A stretch of DNA of 64,000 nucleotides from Falsochrobactrum ovis (GCF_003259955.1 NZ_QLMK01000001.1:683411-747410), one strand, 5' to 3'; shown: positions 42,419 to 50,970, counted from the first letter of the stretch. A program made the numbers and translations. Notes: generated by a model not told the origin, from the sequence alone.

Positions 42419-43616
42419 CGCGCAACTGCCCCCGATCGGCGATTGGCGTGTCTGGCTTATATTGGGCGGCAGGGGTTCCGGAAAAACAAGAGCGGGTGCT
42501 GAATGGGTTTCGGGCATGGCGCAGGGGCTGTTACCTTTTGCAAGCCGATCAAGTGGACATATCGCACTGGTCGGTGAAACATTTGCTGATGCACGCGAGG
42601 TGATGGTGGATGGACCATCCGGCATCCTCTCTGTCTCACGTTTGGAACGCCCCCGCTATGAAGCGACAAGGCGGAGGCTTTTATGGAATAGCGGTGCAGT
42701 AGCATCGCTTTTTTCGTCAGAAGATCCCGACAGCCTGCGTGGTCCGCAATTCGATGCTGCATGGTGCGATGAATTAGCGAAGTGGAAACACCCGCAAGAA
42801 ACCTGGGACATGCTGCAATTCGGCCTGCGCCTTGGCGAACGTCCACGACAAGTTGTCACAACCACGCCGCGTTCGGTGCCATTGTTGAAAGCTCTGATGA
42901 GCGATCATTCAACCGCCATGACGCACATGCGCACCTCAGAAAACGCCGCCCATCTGGCGGATGGTTTCATCGAAGCGATTAACCAGCGATATGCCGGAAC
43001 GAGATTAGGACGCCAGGAGCTTGACGGAGAATTCATTGAGGAACGCGCCGGGGCATTATGGTCGCGTGAAGCGATCGAAAAATGTTTCGTACCAGCAGCT
43101 CCTCCTTTGAGCCGCATATTGGTTGCGGTTGATCCGCCTGCATCTTCTGGCAAATCATCCGATGCCTGCGGCATTGTCGTGGCAGGTATCGATGAAAACG
43201 GTTTTGGGCATGTTCTGGCCGATGAAACCATGGAAATGGCAAAGCCTCATCAATGGGCACGCCGAGCCGTAGCGCTTTATCATGATTATGAAGCGGATGC
43301 GATTTTGGCGGAAGTCAATCAGGGTGGTGAAATGGTAGCAGCCGTGCTTTCGGCCGAAGATGCTTCGGTTCCCGTTTTGATGCGCCGTGCTTCTCGCGGA
43401 AAATTTTTGCGCGCTGAGCCGGTTGCGGCCTTATATGAGCAAGGGCGTATTCGTCACGTCGGTCGTTTCCCAGCGCTTGAGGATGAAATGTGCGATTTCG
43501 CGCCCGATGGCCTATCGAGCGGCCGGTCGCCGGATAGAGTTGATGCACTGGTTTGGGCACTGAGTGAACTGATGAACGGCACTGAGCGAAAACCACGTAT
43601 TCGTCGTTTCGGATAA
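42315..43616 (+). CDS. GTA g2: terminase large subunit
   Basis: DNA packaging motor. The 433-residue protein has Walker A in LILGGRGSGKTRAGAEW (near residue 55), Walker B-like FDAAWCDELAKWKHP, the coupling segment TTTPRSVPLLKALM and a C-terminal RNase H-fold nuclease with acidic residues (LVAVDPPASSGKSSDACGIV; ADAILAEVNQGGEMVAAVLS; FPALEDEMCDFAP; SPDRVDALVWALSELM). The only starts before the conserved part are TTG codons; TTG 42315 has AGGAG 3 nt upstream and lies inside g1. Matches TerL of RcGTA-type agents. Confidence 0.93.
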   Translation: MKNLHKSARGKSWAAGLKQRQILAAENEWLIKARDAQLPPIGDWRVWLILGGRGSGKTRAGAEWVSGMAQGLLPFASRSSGHIALVGETFADAREVMVDGPSGILSVSRLERPRYEATRRRLLWNSGAVASLFSSEDPDSLRGPQFDAAWCDELAKWKHPQETWDMLQFGLRLGERPRQVVTTTPRSVPLLKALMSDHSTAMTHMRTSENAAHLADGFIEAINQRYAGTRLGRQELDGEFIEERAGALWSREAIEKCFVPAAPPLSRILVAVDPPASSGKSSDACGIVVAGIDENGFGHVLADETMEMAKPHQWARRAVALYHDYEADAILAEVNQGGEMVAAVLSAEDASVPVLMRRASRGKFLRAEPVAALYEQGRIRHVGRFPALEDEMCDFAPDGLSSGRSPDRVDALVWALSELMNGTERKPRIRRFG

Positions 43617-43643
43617 ACATAATCTACATCGGAGAGCCAACAT

Positions 43644-44822
43644 ATGGCGTGGAAATGGCCGTGGCGCAAAAGCGCTGCGAATGATGGCCTGCGTGGCGTG
43701 GCAGGTCGACAGACCAAAATGGCGAGCGGTTTTGTAGCGCTGCATATGGAACACAACGCGTCCTGGATCGGACGTGATTATGCAACCCTTGCGCGTGAAG
43801 GCTTCATGCGCAATCCGGTGGCCCATCGCTGCGTTCGACTTATCGCGGAAGCTGCAAGCAATGTGCCATGGCTTTTATATGAAGGCGCGATGGAACATGA
43901 AATCCACCCGCTTTTGGAATTAATCGCCCGCCCACAAGCGGGAGTGGATGGGCATAGTTTTTTCCAGCGCCTTTATGGCCACTTGCTAATCTCAGGCAAT
44001 GCTTATGTTGAGCGGGTCGATCTGCCCAGCGGCCAGTTCGAGCTGCATCTTTTGCGACCCGAACGCGTGACGCTGGAAACAGCCAGCGACGGTTGGCCCG
44101 TTTCTCTTATATATCGGTCCGGTTCCATCAAACGAACGGTGATGCTTGCGGGCCACGCTCCAACCGGATTGCACTTGAAACTATTCCACCCGCTTGATGA
44201 TCATTATGGCTTTCCACCGCTTGAAGCCGCATTGATGGCTTTGGACATTCATAATGCCGCCAGCGCTTGGAACAAAGCGCTGCTCGATAATTCCGCCCGG
44301 CCTTCCGGCGCATTAGTCTATGCACCAAAAGATGGAGGCAACCTGACGGAAGAGCAGTTCGAGCGGCTTAAATCTGAACTTGAAGAAGGCTATACCGGTG
44401 CTTCTGGTGCAGGTCGGCCATTGCTTTTAGAGGGCGGGCTTGATTGGAAAGCCATGGGCTACAGCCCTCAGGACATGGATTTCATCGAAGCTAAAAACAG
44501 CGCAGCGCGCGATATTGCGCTGGCATTTGGTGTCCCGCCGATGCTGCTAGGCATTCCTGGCGACAACACTTACGCCAATTATGCCGAAGCCAACCGTGCT
44601 TTCTATCGACTGACGATCTTACCGCTGATTGACCGTACCGCGAAAGCTTTGGAGTGCTGGTTAGGCCCGCTTTTTGGACGCGATTTGCGGCTGGAGCATG
44701 ACATTGACCGGATTGAAGGCCTGTCATTGGAACGCGAAGCCCTGTGGCGCCGCGTAGCCGAAGCCACATTCTTAACAGATGACGAAAAACGTGAGGCGGT
44801 GGGCTATCAGCCGCGCGAGTGA
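43644..44822 (+). CDS. GTA g3: HK97-family portal protein
   Basis: The 392-residue portal forms the dodecameric vertex through which DNA enters the head. Family features: VAHRCVRLIAEAASNVPWLL, FFQRLYGHLLISGNAYVERV, GFPPLEAALMALDIHNAASA, and the crown region FGVPPMLLGIPGDNTYANYA-EANRAFYRLTILPLID. GGAGAG lies 8 nt before the ATG. Ordered between TerL and the protease as in RcGTA. Confidence 0.95.
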   Translation: MAWKWPWRKSAANDGLRGVAGRQTKMASGFVALHMEHNASWIGRDYATLAREGFMRNPVAHRCVRLIAEAASNVPWLLYEGAMEHEIHPLLELIARPQAGVDGHSFFQRLYGHLLISGNAYVERVDLPSGQFELHLLRPERVTLETASDGWPVSLIYRSGSIKRTVMLAGHAPTGLHLKLFHPLDDHYGFPPLEAALMALDIHNAASAWNKALLDNSARPSGALVYAPKDGGNLTEEQFERLKSELEEGYTGASGAGRPLLLEGGLDWKAMGYSPQDMDFIEAKNSAARDIALAFGVPPMLLGIPGDNTYANYAEANRAFYRLTILPLIDRTAKALECWLGPLFGRDLRLEHDIDRIEGLSLEREALWRRVAEATFLTDDEKREAVGYQPRE

Positions 44823-44832
44823 AGAGGACGCC

Positions 44833-45228
44833 ATGAATAGCTGGAGTGAAACAGTATTGGCATCTGAAGCTACGTGGTTGTGGTTCTCGAAAATCGTTGG
44901 GGCGGTTGCAGGCTCTGCTGTTTCGCTAGCCTATGTGTTGCCACGCGGCAAACGTGAGGCTGCGATCCGCTTCGCTGTGGGTCTGATTTGTGGCTTGATC
45001 TTTGGTGGAGCGGCAGGAGTTAAAATTGCTGAATTCTTGTCGCTCGATCATACGCTGGGCCGGGCCGAGCTCATGCTGATGGGATCGGCAGCAGCTAGCC
45101 TCGCAGCTTGGTCGGCGCTTGGGATACTCAAGCGTTTTGCCGACCGAGCAAAAAATGCAGCTTTGCCTGGGATTTTAGCGGAGGCCGAAATTTTGCCAGA
45201 AGAAAGAAGCAGGAATGGCAGGGGTTAA
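44833..45228 (+). CDS. GTA g3.5: small membrane protein, DUF6107-like
   Basis: A 131-residue protein with three hydrophobic segments (WFSKIVGAVAGSAVSLAYVL; FAVGLICGLIFGGAAGVKIA; LMGSAAASLAAWSALGIL) and a charged C-terminus. It holds the g3.5 place between portal and protease, matching the DUF6107 protein of rhizobial GTA clusters as I recall it. Role unknown. ATG 44833 with GAGGACG upstream; it overlaps the protease gene by 14 bases. Confidence 0.8.
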   Translation: MNSWSETVLASEATWLWFSKIVGAVAGSAVSLAYVLPRGKREAAIRFAVGLICGLIFGGAAGVKIAEFLSLDHTLGRAELMLMGSAAASLAAWSALGILKRFADRAKNAALPGILAEAEILPEERSRNGRG

Positions 45229-45901
45229 TTTCAAAATCGAAACCAAACGGGCATCGCTCGCGCTCGATGAAGTGCAAATCGATGGAAGCTTTGGTGGCTA
45301 CGCCAGTGTTTTTGGCCTTGCGGATCTGGGTAACGATGTCATTGAACGCGGTGCATTCACGCGTTCGTTGCAAAAACGCAAACCATCCGGTGTAAGGATG
45401 CTTTGGCAGCATGACGCGGCCGAACCCATAGGTGTCTGGACAGATATTCGTGAGGATTCGCGCGGGCTTTATGTCGAAGGCAGGCTCGCCAAAGGCGTTG
45501 CCCGTGCGCGGGAGGCTCTGGAGCTCATGCGCGCTGGTGGACTTGATGGGCTTTCCATTGGCTTTCGCACTATTAAAGCGCGCAAAGATGCCCGAACCGG
45601 GTTACGCCATATCTTGGAGGCGGATCTATGGGAAATATCGGTTGTTACTTTTCCCATGCTGCCGCAAGCGCGGGTGAATACCGTCAAGGGCCGATTGCCC
45701 ACAATCAGACAATTTGAACATTGGCTCACGCGGGATGCGGGGCTGAGCCGAAGTGCTGCACGAACCGTCATTGCCAAAGGCTATGCGGCTTTAGCAGCAC
45801 TTCAAGGCCACGATGGGCGGGATGCCGTCGGGTACGATGAAGCAAACCTAGCACAGCGTATGCGGGAAGCTTCAAAACTGATGATCGCAAACATAAAATA
45901 A
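45215..45901 (+). CDS. GTA g4: HK97-family prohead protease
   Basis: The 228-residue serine protease (U35) cleaves the scaffold part of the capsid protein. Motifs: FGGYASVFGLADLGNDVIERG, the catalytic His in VRMLWQHDAAEPIG and the catalytic Ser in RAGGLDGLSIGFRT, then LWEISVVTFPMLPQARV. A C-terminal helical extension (IRQFEHWLTRDAGLSRSAAR) is usual in the GTA group. Followed by the capsid gene after 10 bases. Confidence 0.95.
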   Translation: MAGVNFKIETKRASLALDEVQIDGSFGGYASVFGLADLGNDVIERGAFTRSLQKRKPSGVRMLWQHDAAEPIGVWTDIREDSRGLYVEGRLAKGVARAREALELMRAGGLDGLSIGFRTIKARKDARTGLRHILEADLWEISVVTFPMLPQARVNTVKGRLPTIRQFEHWLTRDAGLSRSAARTVIAKGYAALAALQGHDGRDAVGYDEANLAQRMREASKLMIANIK

Positions 45902-45911
45902 TAGGATCAAT

Positions 45912-47186
45912 ATGCAGAACAATCATGCAATCCAGCTCGAAACCAAGAGCGTGGAAACGAAGGCGCTCGACACCAATTCAGTCAATAATGGTGATATCGC
46001 CGCAGCATTTGACGATTTCATGTCGGCATTTTCCAGTTTCCGAGAAGCCAATGACGAACGGCTGAAAAAAGTTGAAAAAAATGCCGATGTGGATGTGTTG
46101 CTGCGCGAAAAGGTGGAGCGTATCAACCACGCGCTGGATGAACAAAAACAAGCGCTCGACCAATATGTGCTAAAACAGTCCCGTCCAGCACTGGGTGGAT
46201 CGGGCGCTGTCGTCAATATTGAGCACAAGCGAGCATTTGACGGATATGTACGCTCAGGTGACGAACAATCATTGCGCGGTGTCGAACAGAAATCCCATTC
46301 CTACGGAAATGGCCCTGATGGTGGCTATCTGGTGCCGGCAGAATTGGAGGCGGAAATCGGTCGCAGACTAAGCGTGATTTCGCCGATCCGTGCCATTGCC
46401 AGCGTTCGCCAAGTATCCAGCGCGGTGCTGAAAAAACCATTTTCAATCAGCGGCCCAAATGTCGGATGGGTTGGTGAAACCGCTGTCCGTCCTGAAACGG
46501 CAACCGCAAAACTGGCTGAGCTGCAATTCCCGACCATGGAACTCTACGCCATGCCTGCGGCAACTTCTTCCCTGCTCGATGATGCGGCCATTGATGTCGA
46601 ACAGTGGATTGCCGAAGAAGTTGAAGCAGCTTTCGCTGAACAGGAAAGCGCCGCTTTCGTCACGGGTAGCGGCGTCAATCAGCCAACCGGTTTTCTAACC
46701 TATGATTCGGTTGCAGAGAGCTCCTGGGCATGGGGGAAACTCGGCCATATTGCCACCGGAATTGAAGGTGCACTGCCCGAAGTTGATCCGGCTGATAAGC
46801 TAATCGAGCTCATTTATACGCTGAAAGCGGGCTATCGCCAGAAAGCCAATTTCGTCATGAATCGCACCACGCAAAGCGTGTTGCGTAAGTTGAAAGATAG
46901 TGATGGCAATTATCTGTGGCAACCGCCGGCGACGATTGGGGAGAAAGCATCATTGATGGGGTTTGGCTTAGTTGAAGCCGAACACATGCCGGATATCGGT
47001 GCCGATGCGACGCCGATCGCTTTCGGTGATTTTGAACGCGGCTATCTGGTCGTAGACCGCATTGGCATCCGCGTATTGCGGGATCCGTATTCCGCTAAAC
47101 CCTATGTGTTGTTCTACACGACCAAGCGTGTCGGTGGCGGCGTACAAGATTTTGATGCCATTAAGCTGCTGAAGTTCTCGGCCTGA
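45912..47186 (+). CDS. GTA g5: major capsid protein, HK97 fold
   Basis: The 424-residue protein starts with a coiled-coil delta/scaffold region (about residues 30-95: FDDFMSAFSSFREANDERLK; VERINHALDEQKQALDQYVL) that the g4 protease should remove, then the HK97 capsid domain (GGYLVPAELEAEIGRRLSVI; GPNVGWVGETAVRPETATAK; WIAEEVEAAFAEQESAAFVT; NFVMNRTTQSVLRKLKDSDG; FGDFERGYLVVDRIGIRVLR). Normally the most abundant GTA protein. Confidence 0.96.
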   Translation: MQNNHAIQLETKSVETKALDTNSVNNGDIAAAFDDFMSAFSSFREANDERLKKVEKNADVDVLLREKVERINHALDEQKQALDQYVLKQSRPALGGSGAVVNIEHKRAFDGYVRSGDEQSLRGVEQKSHSYGNGPDGGYLVPAELEAEIGRRLSVISPIRAIASVRQVSSAVLKKPFSISGPNVGWVGETAVRPETATAKLAELQFPTMELYAMPAATSSLLDDAAIDVEQWIAEEVEAAFAEQESAAFVTGSGVNQPTGFLTYDSVAESSWAWGKLGHIATGIEGALPEVDPADKLIELIYTLKAGYRQKANFVMNRTTQSVLRKLKDSDGNYLWQPPATIGEKASLMGFGLVEAEHMPDIGADATPIAFGDFERGYLVVDRIGIRVLRDPYSAKPYVLFYTTKRVGGGVQDFDAIKLLKFSA

Positions 47187-47193
47187 TCAAAAT

Positions 47194-47255
47194 GACAGCG
47201 GTGTAGCTGTCAATAACCTCAGGTATTTTCATAGTCCCCCTGCTGAACTTAGCAG
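47194..47255 (+). terminator. Cluster of stem-loops between capsid and connector genes
   Basis: In the 154-base g5-g6 gap: GACAGC/GCTGTC (47194-47199 with 47206-47211), an imperfect dyad around ACCTCAGGT (47216-47224), and CTGCT/AGCAG (47240-47244 with 47251-47255). None has a long T-run directly after it. They could attenuate transcription or stabilise capsid mRNA. Confidence 0.4.
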
Positions 47256-47340
47256 CTAGATTATATTGAGATTGGCGTTGAATCTCTTTGTGGGGACAAA
47301 TTCATAACTGTCTGATTTGAAGTTATTATAGGGGAATCCA

Positions 47341-47907
47341 ATGGCAATGTTTCTTGTCACGCCGCCGGCACTCGAACCGGTGACGATTGCAGATGCGCGC
47401 GCATTTTTGAAAATCTCCACCGATAGTGAAGACGAGATCTTGGGCCGGCTGTTAAAAACCGCACGCGAGTTGGTAGAGGCAGAAACTGGCCTCGCATTCA
47501 TTGATCAAACGTGGCGTTTGCGGGTCGATCGCTGGCCGCGCTCGGGTCGGGTAGCTTTATTTAAATATCCGGTAAAATCCATAGTTTCGGTGGTGGCCTA
47601 TATGCCGGACGGCACGGCAGTCAATTTTCAGCCGGAGGATTTCCTGCTTCAACATGGACGCCGACCGCAACGTGTATATATGCCGCAATATCAAGATGCG
47701 CGCTCGGTTATCGGACTTGAAATCGATTTTGAAGCGGGTTTTGGTGAATCAGGCGCAGAAATGCCCGATACATTAAAACATGCGGTTCTTTCGCTTACCG
47801 CCCATCTCTTCGAGACGCGGGCAGTCGCTCCTATACCGGGCGCTTCAACGACATTCCCACCGCTGATTGACCGCATGGTCGACAGTTGGCGTCGGGTGTC
47901 CATATGA
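47341..47907 (+). CDS. GTA g6: head-tail connector (phiE125 gp8 / HK97 gp6-like adaptor)
   Basis: The 188-residue adaptor protein shows the family pattern LEPVTIADARAFLKISTDSE, ILGRLLKTARELVEAETGLA, FIDQTWRLRVDRWPRSGRVA and the C-terminal LKHAVLSLTAHLFETRAVAP. It should bind the portal ring. AGGGGA lies before the ATG. It overlaps g7 by 4 bases. Confidence 0.9.
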   Translation: MAMFLVTPPALEPVTIADARAFLKISTDSEDEILGRLLKTARELVEAETGLAFIDQTWRLRVDRWPRSGRVALFKYPVKSIVSVVAYMPDGTAVNFQPEDFLLQHGRRPQRVYMPQYQDARSVIGLEIDFEAGFGESGAEMPDTLKHAVLSLTAHLFETRAVAPIPGASTTFPPLIDRMVDSWRRVSI

Positions 47908-48242
47908 ACAATATTTTGTTTATTGACCCTGGAAAACTCACCTCAGAGCTGATTCTGGAAGCCTTGCATCGGCTTCCCGACGGGATGGGCGGCTATACGG
48001 AAAACTGGGTGGAAGACACAACGATCTGGGGGCGTATAGAGCCTGTCAGTACCGCACAGCGCGACTTTGGCACAAGACCCCGCCCTCAAATAACCCACCG
48101 TATATTGGTGCGCTTTCGTGACGATATTTCTACGGATAAGCGGTTGCGGAAGGGGCGCCGGATTTTCTCTCTGCTCTCAGCTCATGACCCCGATGAAACG
48201 GGCCGATATCTGATCTGTTTAGCAGTGGAAGGTGGGCAGTGA
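47904..48242 (+). CDS. GTA g7: head closure (stopper) protein
   Basis: The 112-residue protein resembles SPP1 gp16/HK97 gp10-type head closure proteins (LILEALHRLPDGMGGYTENW; TTIWGRIEPVSTAQRDFGTR; THRILVRFRDDISTDKRLRK). ATG 47904 overlaps the g6 stop (ATGA). Confidence 0.88.
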   Translation: MNNILFIDPGKLTSELILEALHRLPDGMGGYTENWVEDTTIWGRIEPVSTAQRDFGTRPRPQITHRILVRFRDDISTDKRLRKGRRIFSLLSAHDPDETGRYLICLAVEGGQ

Positions 48243-48412
48243 ACATCACAATGAAATTAACCTTTGATGGTCTGGTGCGGGCTTTGCGTTTCAAAGAGCT
48301 GAGCGTGCGCGAGAACATTTCGATTGGATTGAAACCGAGCAACTTAGACACTGTCAAAACTCGCGGGGAACACAATGAACGGGGCGGCAGCATTACAGAA
48401 AGCACTTTATGA
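48239..48412 (+). CDS. Candidate small ORF between g7 and g8, 57 codons
   Basis: GTG at 48239 overlaps the g7 stop (GTGA) and opens a 57-codon frame; an ATG follows at 48251. The product reads VNITMKLTFDGLVRALRFKE, then LSVRENISIGLKPSN and a polar tail, and ends inside g8 (38-base overlap in another frame). Most GTA genes in this cluster overlap or abut, and without this ORF there would be a 132-base gap. No family recognised. Confidence 0.4.
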   Translation: MNITMKLTFDGLVRALRFKELSVRENISIGLKPSNLDTVKTRGEHNERGGSITESTL

Positions 48413-48782
48413 GACTCTTAAAAGTGACACGGAACTTATTGAAACTCTTGGCGGTGAGCGGATTTATGATCAAGTTCCGCCGAAGGCAGCGTTTCCTTAC
48501 ATCACCTTCGGCGAAACGCTGAGCCGGGAATGGAACACCGCCAGCGAAGTGGGCGGGGAGCATTTCCTTAACATTCAAATATGGGCCCGAACAGCGGGTC
48601 GAAAATTAGTCCTCGATATAGCGGGCCGCATTGCGACGCGGCTTGATGAGGCGCCGATCATTCTAGAAGGTCATCGTCTGATAAATTTCATGCTCACGGA
48701 AGTTTTGGCCCGTAACACCGACGGACTCGGCAGCTATCTGGGTACCATGCGTTATCGCGTGGTGACCGAACCCCAAAATTAA
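48375..48782 (+). CDS. GTA g8: DUF3168 tail terminator/completion protein
   Basis: The 135-residue protein matches DUF3168 (AALQKALYETLKSDTELIET; GGERIYDQVPPKAAFPYITF; NIQIWARTAGRKLVLDIAGR; LGTMRYRVVTEP). These join the tail tube to the head. GGGGAA is 5 nt before the ATG. Confidence 0.92.
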   Translation: MNGAAALQKALYETLKSDTELIETLGGERIYDQVPPKAAFPYITFGETLSREWNTASEVGGEHFLNIQIWARTAGRKLVLDIAGRIATRLDEAPIILEGHRLINFMLTEVLARNTDGLGSYLGTMRYRVVTEPQN

Positions 48783-48795
48783 TAAGGAATTCAGT

Positions 48796-49209
48796 ATGGC
48801 AGCTCAACGGGGCAAGGATATCTTGCTCAAAATTGCAAACGCGGATGATCAATTCGTGACCTGTGCTGGCCTACGCACCAAGCGCATCGCCTTCAATGCA
48901 GAAACGGTGGATGTAACCGACGCGGATGCCACAGGCCGCTGGCGGCAATTATTGGCTGGAAGCGGGGTACAGCGTGCCTCGGTCAGTGGGTCGGGCATTT
49001 TCAAAGATGCAGCGTCAGACGCTTTGGTCCGCTCTGCGTTCTTTGCCGGTGAAATCCAAAATTGGCAAATTATATTGCCCGATTTTGGAACTATCACCGG
49101 CGCATTTCAGATTGTCGCGCTCGAATATGGCGGCAATCATGATGCGGAAATGACTTTCGAAATAGCAATTGAATCAGCCGGTCCAATTAGCTTCGGAGAA
49201 GCCATATGA
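48796..49209 (+). CDS. GTA g9: major tail tube protein (TP901-1 family)
   Basis: The 137-residue protein has the TP901-1 major tail pattern (MAAQRGKDILLKIANADDQF; AGLRTKRIAFNAETVDVTDA; WRQLLAGSGVQRASVSGSGI; FQIVALEYGGNHDAEMTFEI). It polymerises into the tail tube. AAGGAA lies 7 nt before the ATG; it overlaps g10 by 4 bases. Confidence 0.93.
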   Translation: MAAQRGKDILLKIANADDQFVTCAGLRTKRIAFNAETVDVTDADATGRWRQLLAGSGVQRASVSGSGIFKDAASDALVRSAFFAGEIQNWQIILPDFGTITGAFQIVALEYGGNHDAEMTFEIAIESAGPISFGEAI

Positions 49210-49553
49210 TGGTCAACCGTCATAGGGGAGAGGTGGCGGCAAGGCTTGATGGCCGGGATTGGACCCTCTGTTTGACCCTCGGCGCGTTGGCTGAACTGGA
49301 GGCGGCATTTGAGGCTGACAATTTGTCTGATCTGATTGCTCGCTTTTCTTCGGGCAGGCTTTCCGCTCGCGACATGCAGCGTATTATTTGCGCGGGGCTT
49401 CGTGGCGGTGGACATAATGTGAGCGATGATGATGTAGCCGACATGCGCGCCGATGGCGGTGCAACCGGTTATGCGCGCATGGTTTCAGAACTATTGACAG
49501 CAACTTTCGGCGGTGCCGAAACGAAAGAAAGCCATTCCGCTCCAAACCCTTAA
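49206..49553 (+). CDS. GTA g10: tail assembly chaperone-like (GTA_gp10 family)
   Basis: The 115-residue protein matches GTA gp10: NRHRGEVAARLDGRDWTLCL, TLGALAELEAAFEADNLSDL, LSARDMQRIICAGLRGGGHN. Start is ATG 49206 or the adjacent ATG 49209. It plays the part of lambda gpG, the first tail chaperone. The next gene's frame is open back into the 3' third of this gene. Confidence 0.9.
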   Translation: MMVNRHRGEVAARLDGRDWTLCLTLGALAELEAAFEADNLSDLIARFSSGRLSARDMQRIICAGLRGGGHNVSDDDVADMRADGGATGYARMVSELLTATFGGAETKESHSAPNP

Positions 49554-49621
49554 TTGCCGCAGTTGAATCAACTTCTTCGCCTTTCAGCGAAACAAGCGCT
49601 TCGCCCTTTCCTTGGGATGAA

Positions 49622-49783
49622 GTGATGCGGGCGGGGCTTGGTTTGCTGCGGCTATCTCCTAAAAACTTCTGGGCAATGACCCCACGTGAATTTGCTGCGG
49701 CGCTCGGTCCATCGCGCCGTTTGCAATCAGCCCCGTCGCGGGCCGCGCTTGATGCGCTGATGCACATTTATCCCGACAGGTAA
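49622..49783 (+). CDS. GTA g10.1: TIGR02216-type tail assembly chaperone, start uncertain
   Basis: The frame encodes FPWDEVMRAGLGLLRLSPKN, then FWAMTPREFAAALGPSRRL and a short Ala-rich helix, the pattern of the small TIGR02216 proteins encoded after gp10 in GTAs. The first canonical start is GTG 49622 (or ATG 49625), which lies after the conserved FPWDE. Upstream the frame is open from 49433, but I found no ATG, GTG or TTG there. Either the start is the non-canonical ATT at 49553 overlapping the g10 stop, or the protein is made as a -1 frameshift extension of g10, or the short form is functional. Confidence 0.75.
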   Translation: MMRAGLGLLRLSPKNFWAMTPREFAAALGPSRRLQSAPSRAALDALMHIYPDR

Positions 49784-49788
49784 TTCAG

Positions 49789-50334
49789 ATGAAAGATGAA
49801 ACACTAACCGTTTCAGTCGAGGCGGATATGAGTGCCTTCGACCGTGCCTTGACTGACCTGGAAAAGCGTTCGTCGAGTTTTGGTACGAGTCTCAATACAG
49901 CGCTGAAAGGTGCAATTACTACTGGCAAAAGTCTCGAAGACGTATTGCGAGGATTGGCCAGTAGCCTGGCAAGCTCGGCATTATCAGCAGGGCTGCAGCC
50001 GCTTCAGAACCTCAGTTCCTCGCTTATGTCAGGCGTGTTTGCCGGCATCCGCGGCGTGATGCCCTTTGCAAAAGGCGGCGTTGTCTCAAGTCCAACCTAT
50101 TTCGGAATGGGGAATGGTTCTCTGGGTCTCACGGGTGAAGCTGGAGCGGAAGCAATCTTACCGCTGGCGCGCGGAGCAGACGGACGGCTGGGGGTGGCGA
50201 GCGGGGGCGGCGGAAAGCCGGTACAAGTCGTTTTTCACATGTCGACACCCGATGCTTCCTCTTTCAAAAAATCGGAAGCGCAACTTTCAGCGATGCTAGC
50301 CGGTGCGGTGCGTCGCGGTGCCAGGAGATTGTAA
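49789..50334 (+). CDS. GTA g11: tail tape measure protein (short)
   Basis: The 181-residue protein has an amphipathic helical N-terminal half (FDRALTDLEKRSSSFGTSLN; LRGLASSLASSALSAGLQPL) and the characteristic PFAKGGVVSSPTYFGMGNGS-LGLTGEAGAEAILPLARG segment of tape measure C-termini. GTA tape measures are short because the tail is short. AGG about 8 nt before the ATG. Confidence 0.9.
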   Translation: MKDETLTVSVEADMSAFDRALTDLEKRSSSFGTSLNTALKGAITTGKSLEDVLRGLASSLASSALSAGLQPLQNLSSSLMSGVFAGIRGVMPFAKGGVVSSPTYFGMGNGSLGLTGEAGAEAILPLARGADGRLGVASGGGGKPVQVVFHMSTPDASSFKKSEAQLSAMLAGAVRRGARRL

Positions 50335-50337
50335 CTT

Positions 50338-50970
50338 ATGAACGAAGCATTCCACGATGTTCGTTTCCCACTGGGCGTTTCTTTTGGTGCAACCGGCGGT
50401 CCGGAATGGCGGAATGAGATTGTCACTCTCACTTCGGGCCACGAAAAGCGCAACGCCCGTTGGGCACATTCGCGTCGGCACTTTGATGCCGGAACCGGGC
50501 TACGCTCGCTCAATGATCTGAGAACCGTGCTGGCTTTCTTCGAGGCACGTCGCGGTTCGCTCTATGGTTTCCGCTTCCGCGATCCTTTTGATTTTTCCTC
50601 GGCAGCAGGAAACACGCCTCCGACATCACGTGATCAGAAGATCGGTACTGGCGATGGTGTAAGTAGAAAATTTCAGCTCGTAAAACACTATGAGGACTAT
50701 ATCCGCCCGATCACATGTCCCGTGGCTGATACCGTGTTGATCGCGATAGACGGAGCGGCAGTCGGACAGGGGGAGGCATTCACGCTGGATCCGTTGAGCG
50801 GTGTGGTGACTTTTGAAACGGATTACGTACCCGCAAAAGGTGCGATTGTGACGGCAGGGTTTTTATTCGACGTGGCCGTGCGGTTTGATACCGACCGGCT
50901 TCTGGCCAGCATTGCTTCGTTTCAAGCTGGTGAAATTCCGTCTATTCCCATCCTTGAGGTGAAAGCATGA
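50338..50970 (+). CDS. GTA g12: DUF2460 distal tail protein
   Basis: The 210-residue protein matches DUF2460/TIGR02217 (FHDVRFPLGVSFGATGGPEW; TLTSGHEKRNARWAHSRRHF; DLRTVLAFFEARRGSLYGFR-FRDPFDFSS; VRFDTDRLLASIASFQAGEI). In the R. capsulatus particle this is the distal tail ring. AGGAGA precedes the ATG. Confidence 0.95.
   Translation: MNEAFHDVRFPLGVSFGATGGPEWRNEIVTLTSGHEKRNARWAHSRRHFDAGTGLRSLNDLRTVLAFFEARRGSLYGFRFRDPFDFSSAAGNTPPTSRDQKIGTGDGVSRKFQLVKHYEDYIRPITCPVADTVLIAIDGAAVGQGEAFTLDPLSGVVTFETDYVPAKGAIVTAGFLFDVAVRFDTDRLLASIASFQAGEIPSIPILEVKA

Noticed and set aside
49554-49621. Lambda-type GGGAAAG slippery heptamer for a g10/g10.1 frameshift
   Set aside because: I looked in the overlap and did not find an in-frame XXXYYYZ heptamer; the frameshift idea therefore rests only on the missing start codon.
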